This document shows, one piece after another, positions 22,203 to 30,059 of a DNA stretch of 64,000 bases; position 1 is the stretch's first letter, and each line of letters starts with the position of its first letter. The position numbers and the translations under genes are program-made. The stretch is from Paenibacillus tianjinensis (GTDB taxonomy: Bacteria > Bacillota > Bacilli > Paenibacillales > Paenibacillaceae). The stretch covers positions 6,164,001-6,228,000 of the forward strand of contig NZ_CP070969.1 in the NCBI RefSeq assembly GCF_017086365.1, read 5' to 3'. Below the pieces are notes generated by a model. It had not been told where the DNA came from. It did no database searches and saw nothing but the letters and a program-made list of their open reading frames with translations.

Positions 22203-24611
22203 ATGATATTTCAGCGCTCGACGTTGAAGGACAAGCTAAAGAGAAAGCAGGAGGATTCTTTCACAGGACGCGAGTCCTATTTCGAGGAACTCTATAATGC
22301 GCTTGAGTTACAGCAGCAGGAGGATTACAAAGTGTTGTGCTTCTACGGAGTGGGAGGCGCGGGCAAATCCTCATTGCGCAGAGAGATGGTTCACCGCCTT
22401 ACCCAGCGGGAGGATATCGCTGTAGGCATCGTTGATTTCGAGACAAAAGCTCATCAACAGCCGGAAAATGCACTTATCCATCTCAGGAAATCGATCACTT
22501 CCAGCAATAAAATCAACTTTTCCTTATTCGATATGGTGTACGCCTTATATATGAGCAAAGCGTATGCACATTTGCCGCTCAAGGAGTCCATTACTCCGCT
22601 GCTTGATGAAGGCGATCTGTTAGTTGAACTCATCAATACGATTGAGGATGTACCTGGGCTCGGCCTGGTTCCAAAAGTATATAACCTGTTCCGTAAATCC
22701 TCGAGCTTTATACATAAATATATGACTAAAACCAAAATGGACTATTTCTCACAGCTATCAGCGCTGGATGCTTCAGAGTTGTTAGCCTACTTACCCGATG
22801 TCTTCCTTGAAGATCTGTTAGCCCATCAGGAAAAAACCGGCTGCCGGCTGGTGATCTTCCTTGATACTTATGAGGCCCTATGGGAAGATAAGCGGATGAA
22901 GGGGTACCAATCCGTTGTCGATAGCTGGATTCGTGAAATGATTCAAGGCCATCCCGGCCTGTTGTGGGTCATTACAGGTAGAGAACGGCTGCGATGGGCG
23001 GAGATCGATCCGAATTGGGACTTCGTCTGCGCTCAGCGTCCGCTGGACTCTTTAACCGAAGCAGAAAGCACAGCCATACTGGTCCGCTCCGGAGTAACGG
23101 ATGAAGACATCCGGAATACGATTATTAAGCAATCCTACGGGCACGCTTATACCATCCGGTTGGCCGTAAATCTGCATAATGAAATCATACGTACCCGAAC
23201 GCCGATTATCCAGGATTTTGTAGACTGGAGAACGCCGGAGCTCCTCATTGAGCGACTGCTGAAATATTTGACGCCCTATGAGATACAGACACTGGAGCTG
23301 CTGGCCATCGCCCGTTCATGGGACGAAGCTTTGTTCGAAGCGATCGTGCAGGCTTTTCAAACCGGCTATCCTCTTTACCAAAGAGACGAGCTGCTGCGTT
23401 TCTCCTTCATTCATCATAATGAGTTGACGAACCGGTGGGAAATGCACGCCCTGATGCGGGAGAGTCTGCGTCATCATCAAAGTGTCCACACGATCCGGGA
23501 GGGGCACCGGTATTTGTTCGAGTATTATGCGAATCTGCTAAGCCAGCACAGCTTTACCGGAATGTTGCGGGATGCCTACGATTGGTTGGATGAAGCTTTT
23601 TTCCATGGACTTCAACAGGTTGAGAATGGATGGCGTACGCCTGTCTCCTTGTCAGACTGGTTCCGCCATGAGGATGCCAAGTTCTTCAACACGGGAAAAT
23701 GGGAATTAACCATCCCGCTGTTCAAGCAGTTTATCAGCTACCTGGAGTCCCTGGAAACCACGGAAGCGCAGTCCCTAAGAGGAATCCTCGTCTACGATTT
23801 GGCCTATATTTATTTCAAAGAAGGCAACTATACCGAAGCGGAGATCATGTTCGACATCTCGCTTGATATACATCTTACCCTCTATGGTGAAACAAACCGG
23901 TTTACGGCAAAATCTTATTATGGCCTGGGCACGCTTTATCATAATATGGGCCGGATGGAGGAAGCCGAGCCGCTGTACTGTAAAGCTCTTGCGATCAGGG
24001 AACAGGTACTTGGCGGGGATCATATCGGTGTCGCGATGTCTGCCAATAATCTCGCTACCCTCTATCAGGATATGAAGCTTCACCACTTGGCGCTGCCTCT
24101 TTACGAAAGAGCGATCCGGATATCCTTGCTTCCAGAAAACTATAATTCGCGCAAACTCGCCGATTACAAAATCAACCTGGTCTATTTTCACCATGACGTG
24201 GAACAATACGAGACGGCGCTCGCAATCTGTGAAGAGGCCTTAACTCTTAGAGAGAGCAGTCTTACGCCGCTGCACCGGGATATGGCTCAGGTATTTCTCT
24301 ACTATGGCAATATATTATTGAGACGAAGCGAACTCCGCCTGGCAGATGAATATTATAATAAAGCCCTACATATTTTAGAGGAACTGAAGCATGAGTTTTC
24401 GGGTGAGATGGCTAAGCTGCACCATAACCTTGGAGTCTATTGCTATTTAGCCGGAAGAACCGGCGATTCTTTAAAAGAACTGGACTTGGCGATTGAAATC
24501 AAACGGGCCATGTATGGGGAAGACCATTATAGAAGCCGTTATTCGATACAGACGAAGAATCAGATCCTGGGACTGGATCCCATGCCCCCGCGTTTACATC
24601 TGGATTTCTAG
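22203..24611 (+). CDS. STAND-type P-loop NTPase with C-terminal TPR repeats
   Basis: 802 residues. The N-terminus FTGRESYFEEL is the lead-in found before STAND NTPases. Walker A is GVGGAGKSS (residues 49-57) and Walker B is RLVIFLDTYEAL near residue 220, with WVITGRERL just after as sensor 1. A helical/winged region (about 340-450) follows. The last 270 residues are tetratricopeptide repeats of the kinesin-light-chain type (AEIMFDISLDIHLTLYGE, AEPLYCKALAIREQVLGGDH). There is no fused N-terminal effector domain. The amidase gene downstream starts only 10 bases past the stop, so the pair is an operon. Signal-sensing or defence is inferred from architecture. Confidence 0.85.
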   Translation: MIFQRSTLKDKLKRKQEDSFTGRESYFEELYNALELQQQEDYKVLCFYGVGGAGKSSLRREMVHRLTQREDIAVGIVDFETKAHQQPENALIHLRKSITSSNKINFSLFDMVYALYMSKAYAHLPLKESITPLLDEGDLLVELINTIEDVPGLGLVPKVYNLFRKSSSFIHKYMTKTKMDYFSQLSALDASELLAYLPDVFLEDLLAHQEKTGCRLVIFLDTYEALWEDKRMKGYQSVVDSWIREMIQGHPGLLWVITGRERLRWAEIDPNWDFVCAQRPLDSLTEAESTAILVRSGVTDEDIRNTIIKQSYGHAYTIRLAVNLHNEIIRTRTPIIQDFVDWRTPELLIERLLKYLTPYEIQTLELLAIARSWDEALFEAIVQAFQTGYPLYQRDELLRFSFIHHNELTNRWEMHALMRESLRHHQSVHTIREGHRYLFEYYANLLSQHSFTGMLRDAYDWLDEAFFHGLQQVENGWRTPVSLSDWFRHEDAKFFNTGKWELTIPLFKQFISYLESLETTEAQSLRGILVYDLAYIYFKEGNYTEAEIMFDISLDIHLTLYGETNRFTAKSYYGLGTLYHNMGRMEEAEPLYCKALAIREQVLGGDHIGVAMSANNLATLYQDMKLHHLALPLYERAIRISLLPENYNSRKLADYKINLVYFHHDVEQYETALAICEEALTLRESSLTPLHRDMAQVFLYYGNILLRRSELRLADEYYNKALHILEELKHEFSGEMAKLHHNLGVYCYLAGRTGDSLKELDLAIEIKRAMYGEDHYRSRYSIQTKNQILGLDPMPPRLHLDF

Positions 24612-24621
24612 GAGAGATCGA

Positions 24622-25107
24622 ATGAGCACAGAAGATTGGATTACGGAAGCGAAGCTTCACTTTCGCGAGCCGCTTCAACCCTTGCAGGACGTAGACAGCA
24701 TCATTGTCCACCACACGGAGGAGGAAGGCTGGGATATTCATCGTACCCATGCCTATCACCAGGATACGATGAACTGGAGCGGAATTGGATATAACTTTTT
24801 CATAGAGGCACCGGGTGTGGCAGACGGACAGATTAGATCAGGACGCGGTTATCATGTGGGCGCTCATACTCTGGGACGCAATGAAACATCCATTGGAGTT
24901 TGCATGTCCGGTAATATGGATCTGCATCACCCTTCCAAGCGCCAAATGGATTCGTTATTGAGGCTATGCCGCTATTTGATGGACCGGTACAAGTTGTCTC
25001 CGGAGGACGTGGTCGGGCACCGGGAGGTAGCTGGCGTAACGAAAAGCTGTCCGGGATCGCATGTAGACATGAACTGGATACGGATGAAATTGTCTTCCCG
25101 AATCTAA
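24622..25107 (+). CDS. N-acetylmuramoyl-L-alanine amidase (amidase_2/PGRP fold)
   Basis: 161 residues forming one amidase_2 domain without signal peptide or cell-wall anchor. Zinc ligands are His in IIVHHTEEE (about residue 29), His in YHVGAHTLGRN (about residues 75-79) and Cys in GHREVAGVTKSCPG. SGIGYNFFIE and SIGVCMSGN are standard family motifs. The enzyme would cut the amide between muramic acid and the stem peptide. Its ribosome binding site AGGAGA overlaps the stop of the STAND gene. Cytoplasmic location without export, together with a signal-NTPase partner, suggests it may be a controlled effector; it could equally be released by lysis or by a holin elsewhere. Confidence 0.88.
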   Translation: MSTEDWITEAKLHFREPLQPLQDVDSIIVHHTEEEGWDIHRTHAYHQDTMNWSGIGYNFFIEAPGVADGQIRSGRGYHVGAHTLGRNETSIGVCMSGNMDLHHPSKRQMDSLLRLCRYLMDRYKLSPEDVVGHREVAGVTKSCPGSHVDMNWIRMKLSSRI

Positions 25108-25129
25108 CCAGCCTGGAAAGTCGATGCAC

Positions 25130-25220
25130 AAAGAAACCAGCAGACCCGCTCCGGGACCTGCTGGTTCTTTGTATGCAAGCAATTTCGGCAAGCGGAGCTC
25201 AATCCAGAAGCACAAAAAGC
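25130..25220 (-). terminator. Terminator plus decayed copy of the degV 3' end
   Basis: The hairpin at 25130-25170 (AAGAACCAGCAGGTCCC / GGGTCTGCTGGTTTCTT on the minus strand) closes the alpha/beta hydrolase unit. It and the next 50 bases are nearly the same as the terminator and last codons of the DegV gene at 26378-26466, so a copied degV tail lies here. Confidence 0.8.
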
Positions 25221-25242
25221 CCTGAAATCCTCCTACTCCTAA

Positions 25243-26079
25243 TTAGCCTTGCAAGAATTGCAGCAATGCATGGTTAAATTCCTTAGGATGGGTAGCATTG
25301 AATCCGTGAGGTCCGCCCTCAATCACGACTAATTGACTGCCTGCGATCCGCTCATGCGCTTTTTGGCCACTAATCTCGACAGGAACGATTGCATCGGAGT
25401 CACCGTGGAGAATTAGCGTTGGCAAATTGAATTTCTCAAGGTCCCCGCGGAAATCGGTATAGCTAAATGCAGCGATGCAATCAAGGGTACCTTTCGGCGA
25501 TGCGAAAGCTGCAATATCACGATTGTATAAGCGGAACGGTTCATTTACCAAGTCTGTTCTGTCCCCAGAGGCGAAGAAATTGGTTGTGAAATCATCCAGG
25601 AACGCCAGACGGTCCGCCTTCACCCCATCTTGAAATCCTTGAATAGTCGCATCGTCAAATCCGCCGTCCGGGTTATCCGCTGATTTGTACAGATACGGCG
25701 GGATAGCACCGGCCAGCACCGCTTTGGATACCCGCTCCGTTCCATAAGTACCGATGTAACGCGCTACTTCGCCTCCGCCCATGGAGAACCCGACCAGGGT
25801 CACATCATGAAGATCCAGGTGTTCAATCAATGTATGCAAATCCGCAGCGAATGTATCATAATCGTATCCGTTCCACGGCTGGGAAGACTGGCCGAATCCG
25901 CGGCGATCATACGTGATCACCCGGTAACCGGCTTCCACCAGTGCAGGCACTTGCTTCTCCCAGGATCTTCCGCTGAGCGGCCAGCCATGGATCAGTACAA
26001 CCGGCTTACCGGTCCCGACATCCTCATAATGAAGCTCGATTGCAATTCCATTCTCCTGTCCAACTGTAACGTTTGCCAT
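25243..26079 (-). CDS. Alpha/beta hydrolase, non-haem chloroperoxidase/aryl esterase type
   Basis: 278 residues. The oxyanion-hole motif is LIHGWPLSGRSWE, the nucleophile Ser is in GFSMGGGE near residue 97, and the catalytic Asp and His lie in LHGDSDAIVP and EGGPHGFNATH. The close pattern is that of cofactor-free haloperoxidases and aryl esterases. The ATG at 26079 has GGAGGG nine bases upstream; an earlier ATG at 26088 lies within that site. The promoter upstream is a near-copy of the MarR-linked promoter at 11.7 kb. Substrate unknown. Confidence 0.88.
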   Translation of the reverse strand: MANVTVGQENGIAIELHYEDVGTGKPVVLIHGWPLSGRSWEKQVPALVEAGYRVITYDRRGFGQSSQPWNGYDYDTFAADLHTLIEHLDLHDVTLVGFSMGGGEVARYIGTYGTERVSKAVLAGAIPPYLYKSADNPDGGFDDATIQGFQDGVKADRLAFLDDFTTNFFASGDRTDLVNEPFRLYNRDIAAFASPKGTLDCIAAFSYTDFRGDLEKFNLPTLILHGDSDAIVPVEISGQKAHERIAGSQLVVIEGGPHGFNATHPKEFNHALLQFLQG

Positions 26080-26189
26080 TGATATCATCCCTCCGTTTTT
26101 GTTTTGACGACTCCATGAGCTTCCAGCTAGTGGTGCGTTTCTTCGATTCCCCTCCCACCGTAAATTTATCTAAAATTCTTAACGTCCGG

Positions 26190-26218
26190 AATATACCAAT
26201 TAATATTCTAGCTGTCAA
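26190..26218 (-). promoter_or_regulatory. Promoter of the alpha/beta hydrolase gene, matching the amidohydrolase promoter
   Basis: On the minus strand TTGACA (26218-26213), 17 bases, TATATT (26195-26190). The block matches 11735-11763 at the -35, at the -10 and in the spacer motifs TAGAAT and AATTG. The 5' UTR would be about 100 bases. Confidence 0.65.
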
Positions 26219-26377
26219 CGCCCAAATGATATGGTTTATTTTGTCGGATTTCTATGAAATAACTATAGTCTCTATTACTCTTATGACTAAAGTTCTATTT
26301 CACTTAATCGTGCCATGAGACTTAATATACCAATTCTCGCCTTCCGGCCTTTGTCATTTATCACACCTATTCATAAC

Positions 26378-26419
26378 AAAGAAAACCAGCAGACCCGCTC
26401 CGGGACCTGCTGGTTTCTT
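26378..26419 (-). terminator. Terminator after the degV gene
   Basis: AGAAACCAGCAGGTCCC and GGGTCTGCTGGTTTTCTT pair on the minus strand around GGAGC, about 30 bases past the stop. It is the parental form of the hairpin at 25130-25170. Confidence 0.88.
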
Positions 26420-26447
26420 GTGTGTAAGCTACTTCGGCGAGCGGAGC

Positions 26448-27344
26448 TCAATGCTGAAGCACAGGCTCCAATACTTTATTCTGAACAGTGAAACTGTGAA
26501 TAGGTGTATTGTTAATCCACGAAAGCGCGAGTGTGCCCTCACCCATATGAACGCCTACGACCGGGACAAAGGTCATAATTTCCGTACGCACAGAAGGCGA
26601 CATTTCCTTGATCGCCGACTCCAGGCTCTGCGCCTCTTCCATATTGTTGGCATGCATAATACAAATATCCTGAATCAGCCGGATATCCTGGCCGAGTGTC
26701 TCCAGCAGCTTTTGCTTCGTCTTCTTGAAGGTGCGGATTTTGTCCACGACGACAACTTTGCCTTTGTCGAATTTCAGCAGCAGGTGAATCCGCATCAGCT
26801 GGCCCAGCAGAAGCTGGGAGCCCGAAAGCCGCCCGCTGCGGTGCAGCTGGCTCAGACTGGCAGGGATCAGATAGAAAGACATCTCTTCAATGATATTTTC
26901 GATTCTGCTCTTGATCTCCAGCGCAGAACAGCCTGCCTGCTGCCAGTAAACGCCGCGCATAATCATCTCACGGATCGGGTAAGCGCCTACCTTGGAATCA
27001 ATGCCTATTACAGTAACGCCAGCGATGTCCGCTGCCTGCATCGAGGTGTGGAAGGTTCCGCTAAGCTCGGAGGAACAATGGATCGCAATAATTTCGTCAT
27101 AGTCTTCCTTCAGGCGTTCGTATAATTCCACGAACTCGCCGATTGGCGGCTGGGAGCTGCCGACCTTGTCATTCAGGCGCATTTGATCATAGAACTGATC
27201 GGCGGTGATGTCGATATTTTCTTTATAACATTCATTATTGATAATCAGGCGGAGAGGAACAATATAGACATGGTTATTCAGGGCAAATTCAGAATCAATT
27301 GTGCTGGTGCTGTCAGTTACCCAGGCGATGGATTTCAAGGTCAC
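26448..27344 (-). CDS. DegV-family fatty-acid-binding protein
   Basis: 298 residues of the DegV/FakB fold. The N-terminus IAWVTDSTSTID contains the fatty-acid carboxylate-binding TDS motif. SSQPPIGEF and IHCSSELSGTF are the second and third binding motifs, and FYLIPASLSQLHRSGRLSG is the family's conserved C-terminal-domain motif. FakB proteins present fatty acids to the kinase FakA for phosphorylation and lipid synthesis. The start is a GTG at 27344; a TTG three codons on is equally well placed for GAAAGAGAG. Confidence 0.88.
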   Translation of the reverse strand: MTLKSIAWVTDSTSTIDSEFALNNHVYIVPLRLIINNECYKENIDITADQFYDQMRLNDKVGSSQPPIGEFVELYERLKEDYDEIIAIHCSSELSGTFHTSMQAADIAGVTVIGIDSKVGAYPIREMIMRGVYWQQAGCSALEIKSRIENIIEEMSFYLIPASLSQLHRSGRLSGSQLLLGQLMRIHLLLKFDKGKVVVVDKIRTFKKTKQKLLETLGQDIRLIQDICIMHANNMEEAQSLESAIKEMSPSVRTEIMTFVPVVGVHMGEGTLALSWINNTPIHSFTVQNKVLEPVLQH

Positions 27345-27621
27345 AACTCTCTTTCGTTGGGGATTGGCTAATATCAGGAATCAGCAGCTTCAACTATCTG
27401 CATATTCGTAAATTATACAGGAAGCCAAGCACCCGTATAGCAATTACGGAATAATCCCGGCACTTTTTTTCAACTTAATTCGACATAAATTCACATTATA
27501 CATGATAGATATACCTATTAAAGAATAGACTGTGTATGGTATGTACGGGCTAAAAAAAGGGGTCTGGTCCCGCCAATTCCCATAGGTTGCCATTCCCTAA
27601 AATTTAGAATATAATCCGAGA

Positions 27622-27936
27622 ATGTCGTCAGAGTTAGGCTGCAGCAAGAGCAGCTTTTACTGGTACTTCAAAAATAGGAATGAGTATATCGCGCGGATGG
27701 TGAAACACTGGGGGGAAATATCGACGCAGCAAGTTATCCTAAGTTCATCCGTAGCTGAGAAAGCAGAGGATCTTTTTGTAAGGATTGGAATGGTTCCTGC
27801 AGCTGCGGAGCAAAAGTCCCGCATCTTATATCATTATTATTTGGGATGGTATGAACGGTATAAACACGAACAGATTGGGGATGAAGAACTACACCGGCAT
27901 ATTGGCATGCTGCGGGAACAATTGCTGAGAATCTAA
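27622..27936 (+). pseudogene. 5'-truncated TetR-family regulator
   Basis: 104 residues that begin in the middle of the TetR helix-turn-helix. SSELGCSKSSFYWYFKNRNEYIARMVKHW is the end of the recognition helix and the start of helix 4, but the first 25-30 residues of the domain are absent. In-frame stops lie just upstream (TAA near 27598), and there is no ribosome binding site. The C-terminal ligand domain also looks short. It is probably a remnant. The DUF3995 gene follows after about 10 bases and may have been its target. Confidence 0.65.
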
Positions 27937-27948
27937 GGAGGGCCAATG

Positions 27949-28371
27949 ATGAGTGTGTTCACTTGGATCGTGGGAGGCGTATTATTTCTGCTCAGCGGAA
28001 TTCATCTGTACTGGATGGCCGGCGGGAGAATCGGAGCTTTGGCTGCGATCCCCAGCACTGGTTCTGAATCATTGTTTCGGCCGACGGCGATGGCTACCGG
28101 CTTCGTGGCGGTGGCATTGGCTATAGCGGGATGGTTCGTATTAGAGCTCGGAGAAGTCGTCCAGCGGGTGCTGTTTCCGGATTGGCTTCTTATTTATGGA
28201 GGCTGGGCCTTAGCCAGCGTATTTATACTGCGGGCCGTTGGAGATTTTCGCTGGGTTGGCTTCTTTAAGAAACAACAAAGAACTGTATTCGCCAAGCGGG
28301 ATACAGTCCTCTACTCCCCGCTCTGTCTCTTCATAGGGAGCTGCCTGATTATTGTTATAACAAACCAGTGA
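27949..28371 (+). CDS. DUF3995 four-helix membrane protein
   Basis: 140 residues with four hydrophobic helices. FLLSGIHLYWMAGGR near the N-terminus and the final LYSPLCLFIGSCLII are the DUF3995 hallmarks. AAGGAGGGCC precedes tandem ATGs at 27946 and 27949; spacing favours the second. It sits directly after the truncated tetR. Function unknown; other members are often beside TetR regulators. Confidence 0.75.
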   Translation: MSVFTWIVGGVLFLLSGIHLYWMAGGRIGALAAIPSTGSESLFRPTAMATGFVAVALAIAGWFVLELGEVVQRVLFPDWLLIYGGWALASVFILRAVGDFRWVGFFKKQQRTVFAKRDTVLYSPLCLFIGSCLIIVITNQ

Positions 28372-28432
28372 TGGGGCTCATGAGTTAACAAGGCCGTTGT
28401 AGTTATCCATAACGAGAATGAAACCGGGCATA

Positions 28433-30052
28433 TTAATTCTTTTTCCGGGCGCGGTATTGCTGCGGTGTTACGCCAACCACCCGTTTGAACAGGTTGGAGA
28501 AGCTGCCCAGGCTGGTGTACCCTACCTGCTCAGCAATGTCGGTAATTTTGAGTTCAGTTTCTTCCAACAAGCGCTTGGCCTTCTGCAGGCGTTCCTGAAT
28601 AATTACATCCGACATGGATAGACCGGTTTCTTTCTTGAATAAACGGGATAAATACGCCGGGTTCAGATACACATGTGCTGCCAATTCATCCCTGGTAATC
28701 TCTTCACTCAGACGGGAACGGATATATTGTCTGATCTTAGTGACAACGGTGGATGATACGTTATTGCTTGTCTGCAACAATTGTAAGGCAGCCCTAAGAC
28801 AATCCATAGCCCAGTTCTGTAAAGCGACCGATTGTTTCGGGTAATTTTCCTTGTCCATCAGGTATTTTAGCTTGGCGGATTCGTGTGCGGATAGACCCTT
28901 TTTGGCCAAGACGGTGTGAATAATGAAGAGGATGCCATGGATAAGCTGACGATGCAATTCATTCGTCCAGTGGTCTGCCTCAATATTTGAGAACCATAGT
29001 TGTACACGGCGCTCCAGCTCTCCGAGTTCACCAAGCTCCAGGATGGTCGCCCACTCTCCAAATAAGTTCATTGGAGCCGCCACGGGCATGGAATCAAGAG
29101 GTTTATTGCAGGCAGGATAGTCCGGAGTGAACACTTGGCGGGAGCGGATCAGATTGCGCTGCTCCCTCTCCGTTACATAAGTATACGCACTCATAATTTC
29201 AGGTAGTAAGACGGCAGGACTGATGTAGATCGACAAGGAGCAATGAAGCATCTGTTCACATGTATTCAGAAATGTCCGGCAGTTCTGCTCAAGCGTAGGG
29301 CTGACGGAATTCCCGTTCCCCCTCACATAGACGATTGCCAGGTTGTGGCCTACCTGATCCTGCAGCACTGCACCCTCCATCCCGGCCAAGAGTAGTTCCT
29401 CTGCCAAGTTGCGAAGCGCATATTCCATGATCGTCTCATCCCGCGCACTTAAGTTTTCTTTCCATTGCTCAAGACCTAACAAAGCGATGACGTAACAGTC
29501 GTCCGGCTTCAAATCTAAATCATAAGTGTTAGCGGAGATCTGCAGCGAATCCAAGACGGGCGAAGCCCGCTCGCTAAGAATATCCTGCCAGAACCGCTCC
29601 ACCAGCAAGGGCAGCTGATGCTCCCATTTTCTCCGGTAGTCTTTTATAAGTGCTTCGAACTGCTGGTGTTCCTTCTGTTTGTTGATTTCGGTAATTGCTT
29701 TGCTAGCCACTCTCATCAATTCATCATAATCCACAGGCTTCAACAAATAATGAAATGCCCCGTGCTGGATGGCTTGCTGCGCATATTCGAAATCCGCATG
29801 GCAAGTAAGCATGATCGTTAGCGTGCCGGGAGAGTACTGTTTCACCCAGGCCAGTAACTCCAGTCCGCTTCTCCCGGGCATTTCGATATCGCAAATGAGC
29901 AAATCCACGGAGTGTTGTTCCAGGCACGCAATGGCATGATCGACGTTCTCCGCAAGACAGACCTCCGTAACGCTCAATGCGCTCCAGTTCACACCCTGTT
30001 GCAATCCAAGCAAGGCAAAATATTGGTCATCGACAATCAAAACTCTATACAT
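28433..30052 (-). CDS. YesN-type response regulator (REC + AraC HTH)
   Basis: 539 residues. An N-terminal receiver domain holds the acidic pocket VDD and the phosphoacceptor Asp in LLICDIEMPG near residue 55, with LKPVDYDEL as the conserved Lys region. A long middle region (about 140-430) is typical of YesN. The C-terminal AraC-type double HTH spans about 435-538 (RDELAAHVYLNPAYLSRLFKKETG, KITDIAEQVGYTSLGSFSNLFKR). It lies 8 bases after its kinase gene and probably activates the sugar ABC operon upstream of it. Confidence 0.92.
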   Translation of the reverse strand: MYRVLIVDDQYFALLGLQQGVNWSALSVTEVCLAENVDHAIACLEQHSVDLLICDIEMPGRSGLELLAWVKQYSPGTLTIMLTCHADFEYAQQAIQHGAFHYLLKPVDYDELMRVASKAITEINKQKEHQQFEALIKDYRRKWEHQLPLLVERFWQDILSERASPVLDSLQISANTYDLDLKPDDCYVIALLGLEQWKENLSARDETIMEYALRNLAEELLLAGMEGAVLQDQVGHNLAIVYVRGNGNSVSPTLEQNCRTFLNTCEQMLHCSLSIYISPAVLLPEIMSAYTYVTEREQRNLIRSRQVFTPDYPACNKPLDSMPVAAPMNLFGEWATILELGELGELERRVQLWFSNIEADHWTNELHRQLIHGILFIIHTVLAKKGLSAHESAKLKYLMDKENYPKQSVALQNWAMDCLRAALQLLQTSNNVSSTVVTKIRQYIRSRLSEEITRDELAAHVYLNPAYLSRLFKKETGLSMSDVIIQERLQKAKRLLEETELKITDIAEQVGYTSLGSFSNLFKRVVGVTPQQYRARKKN

Positions 30053-30059
30053 GTAAACG

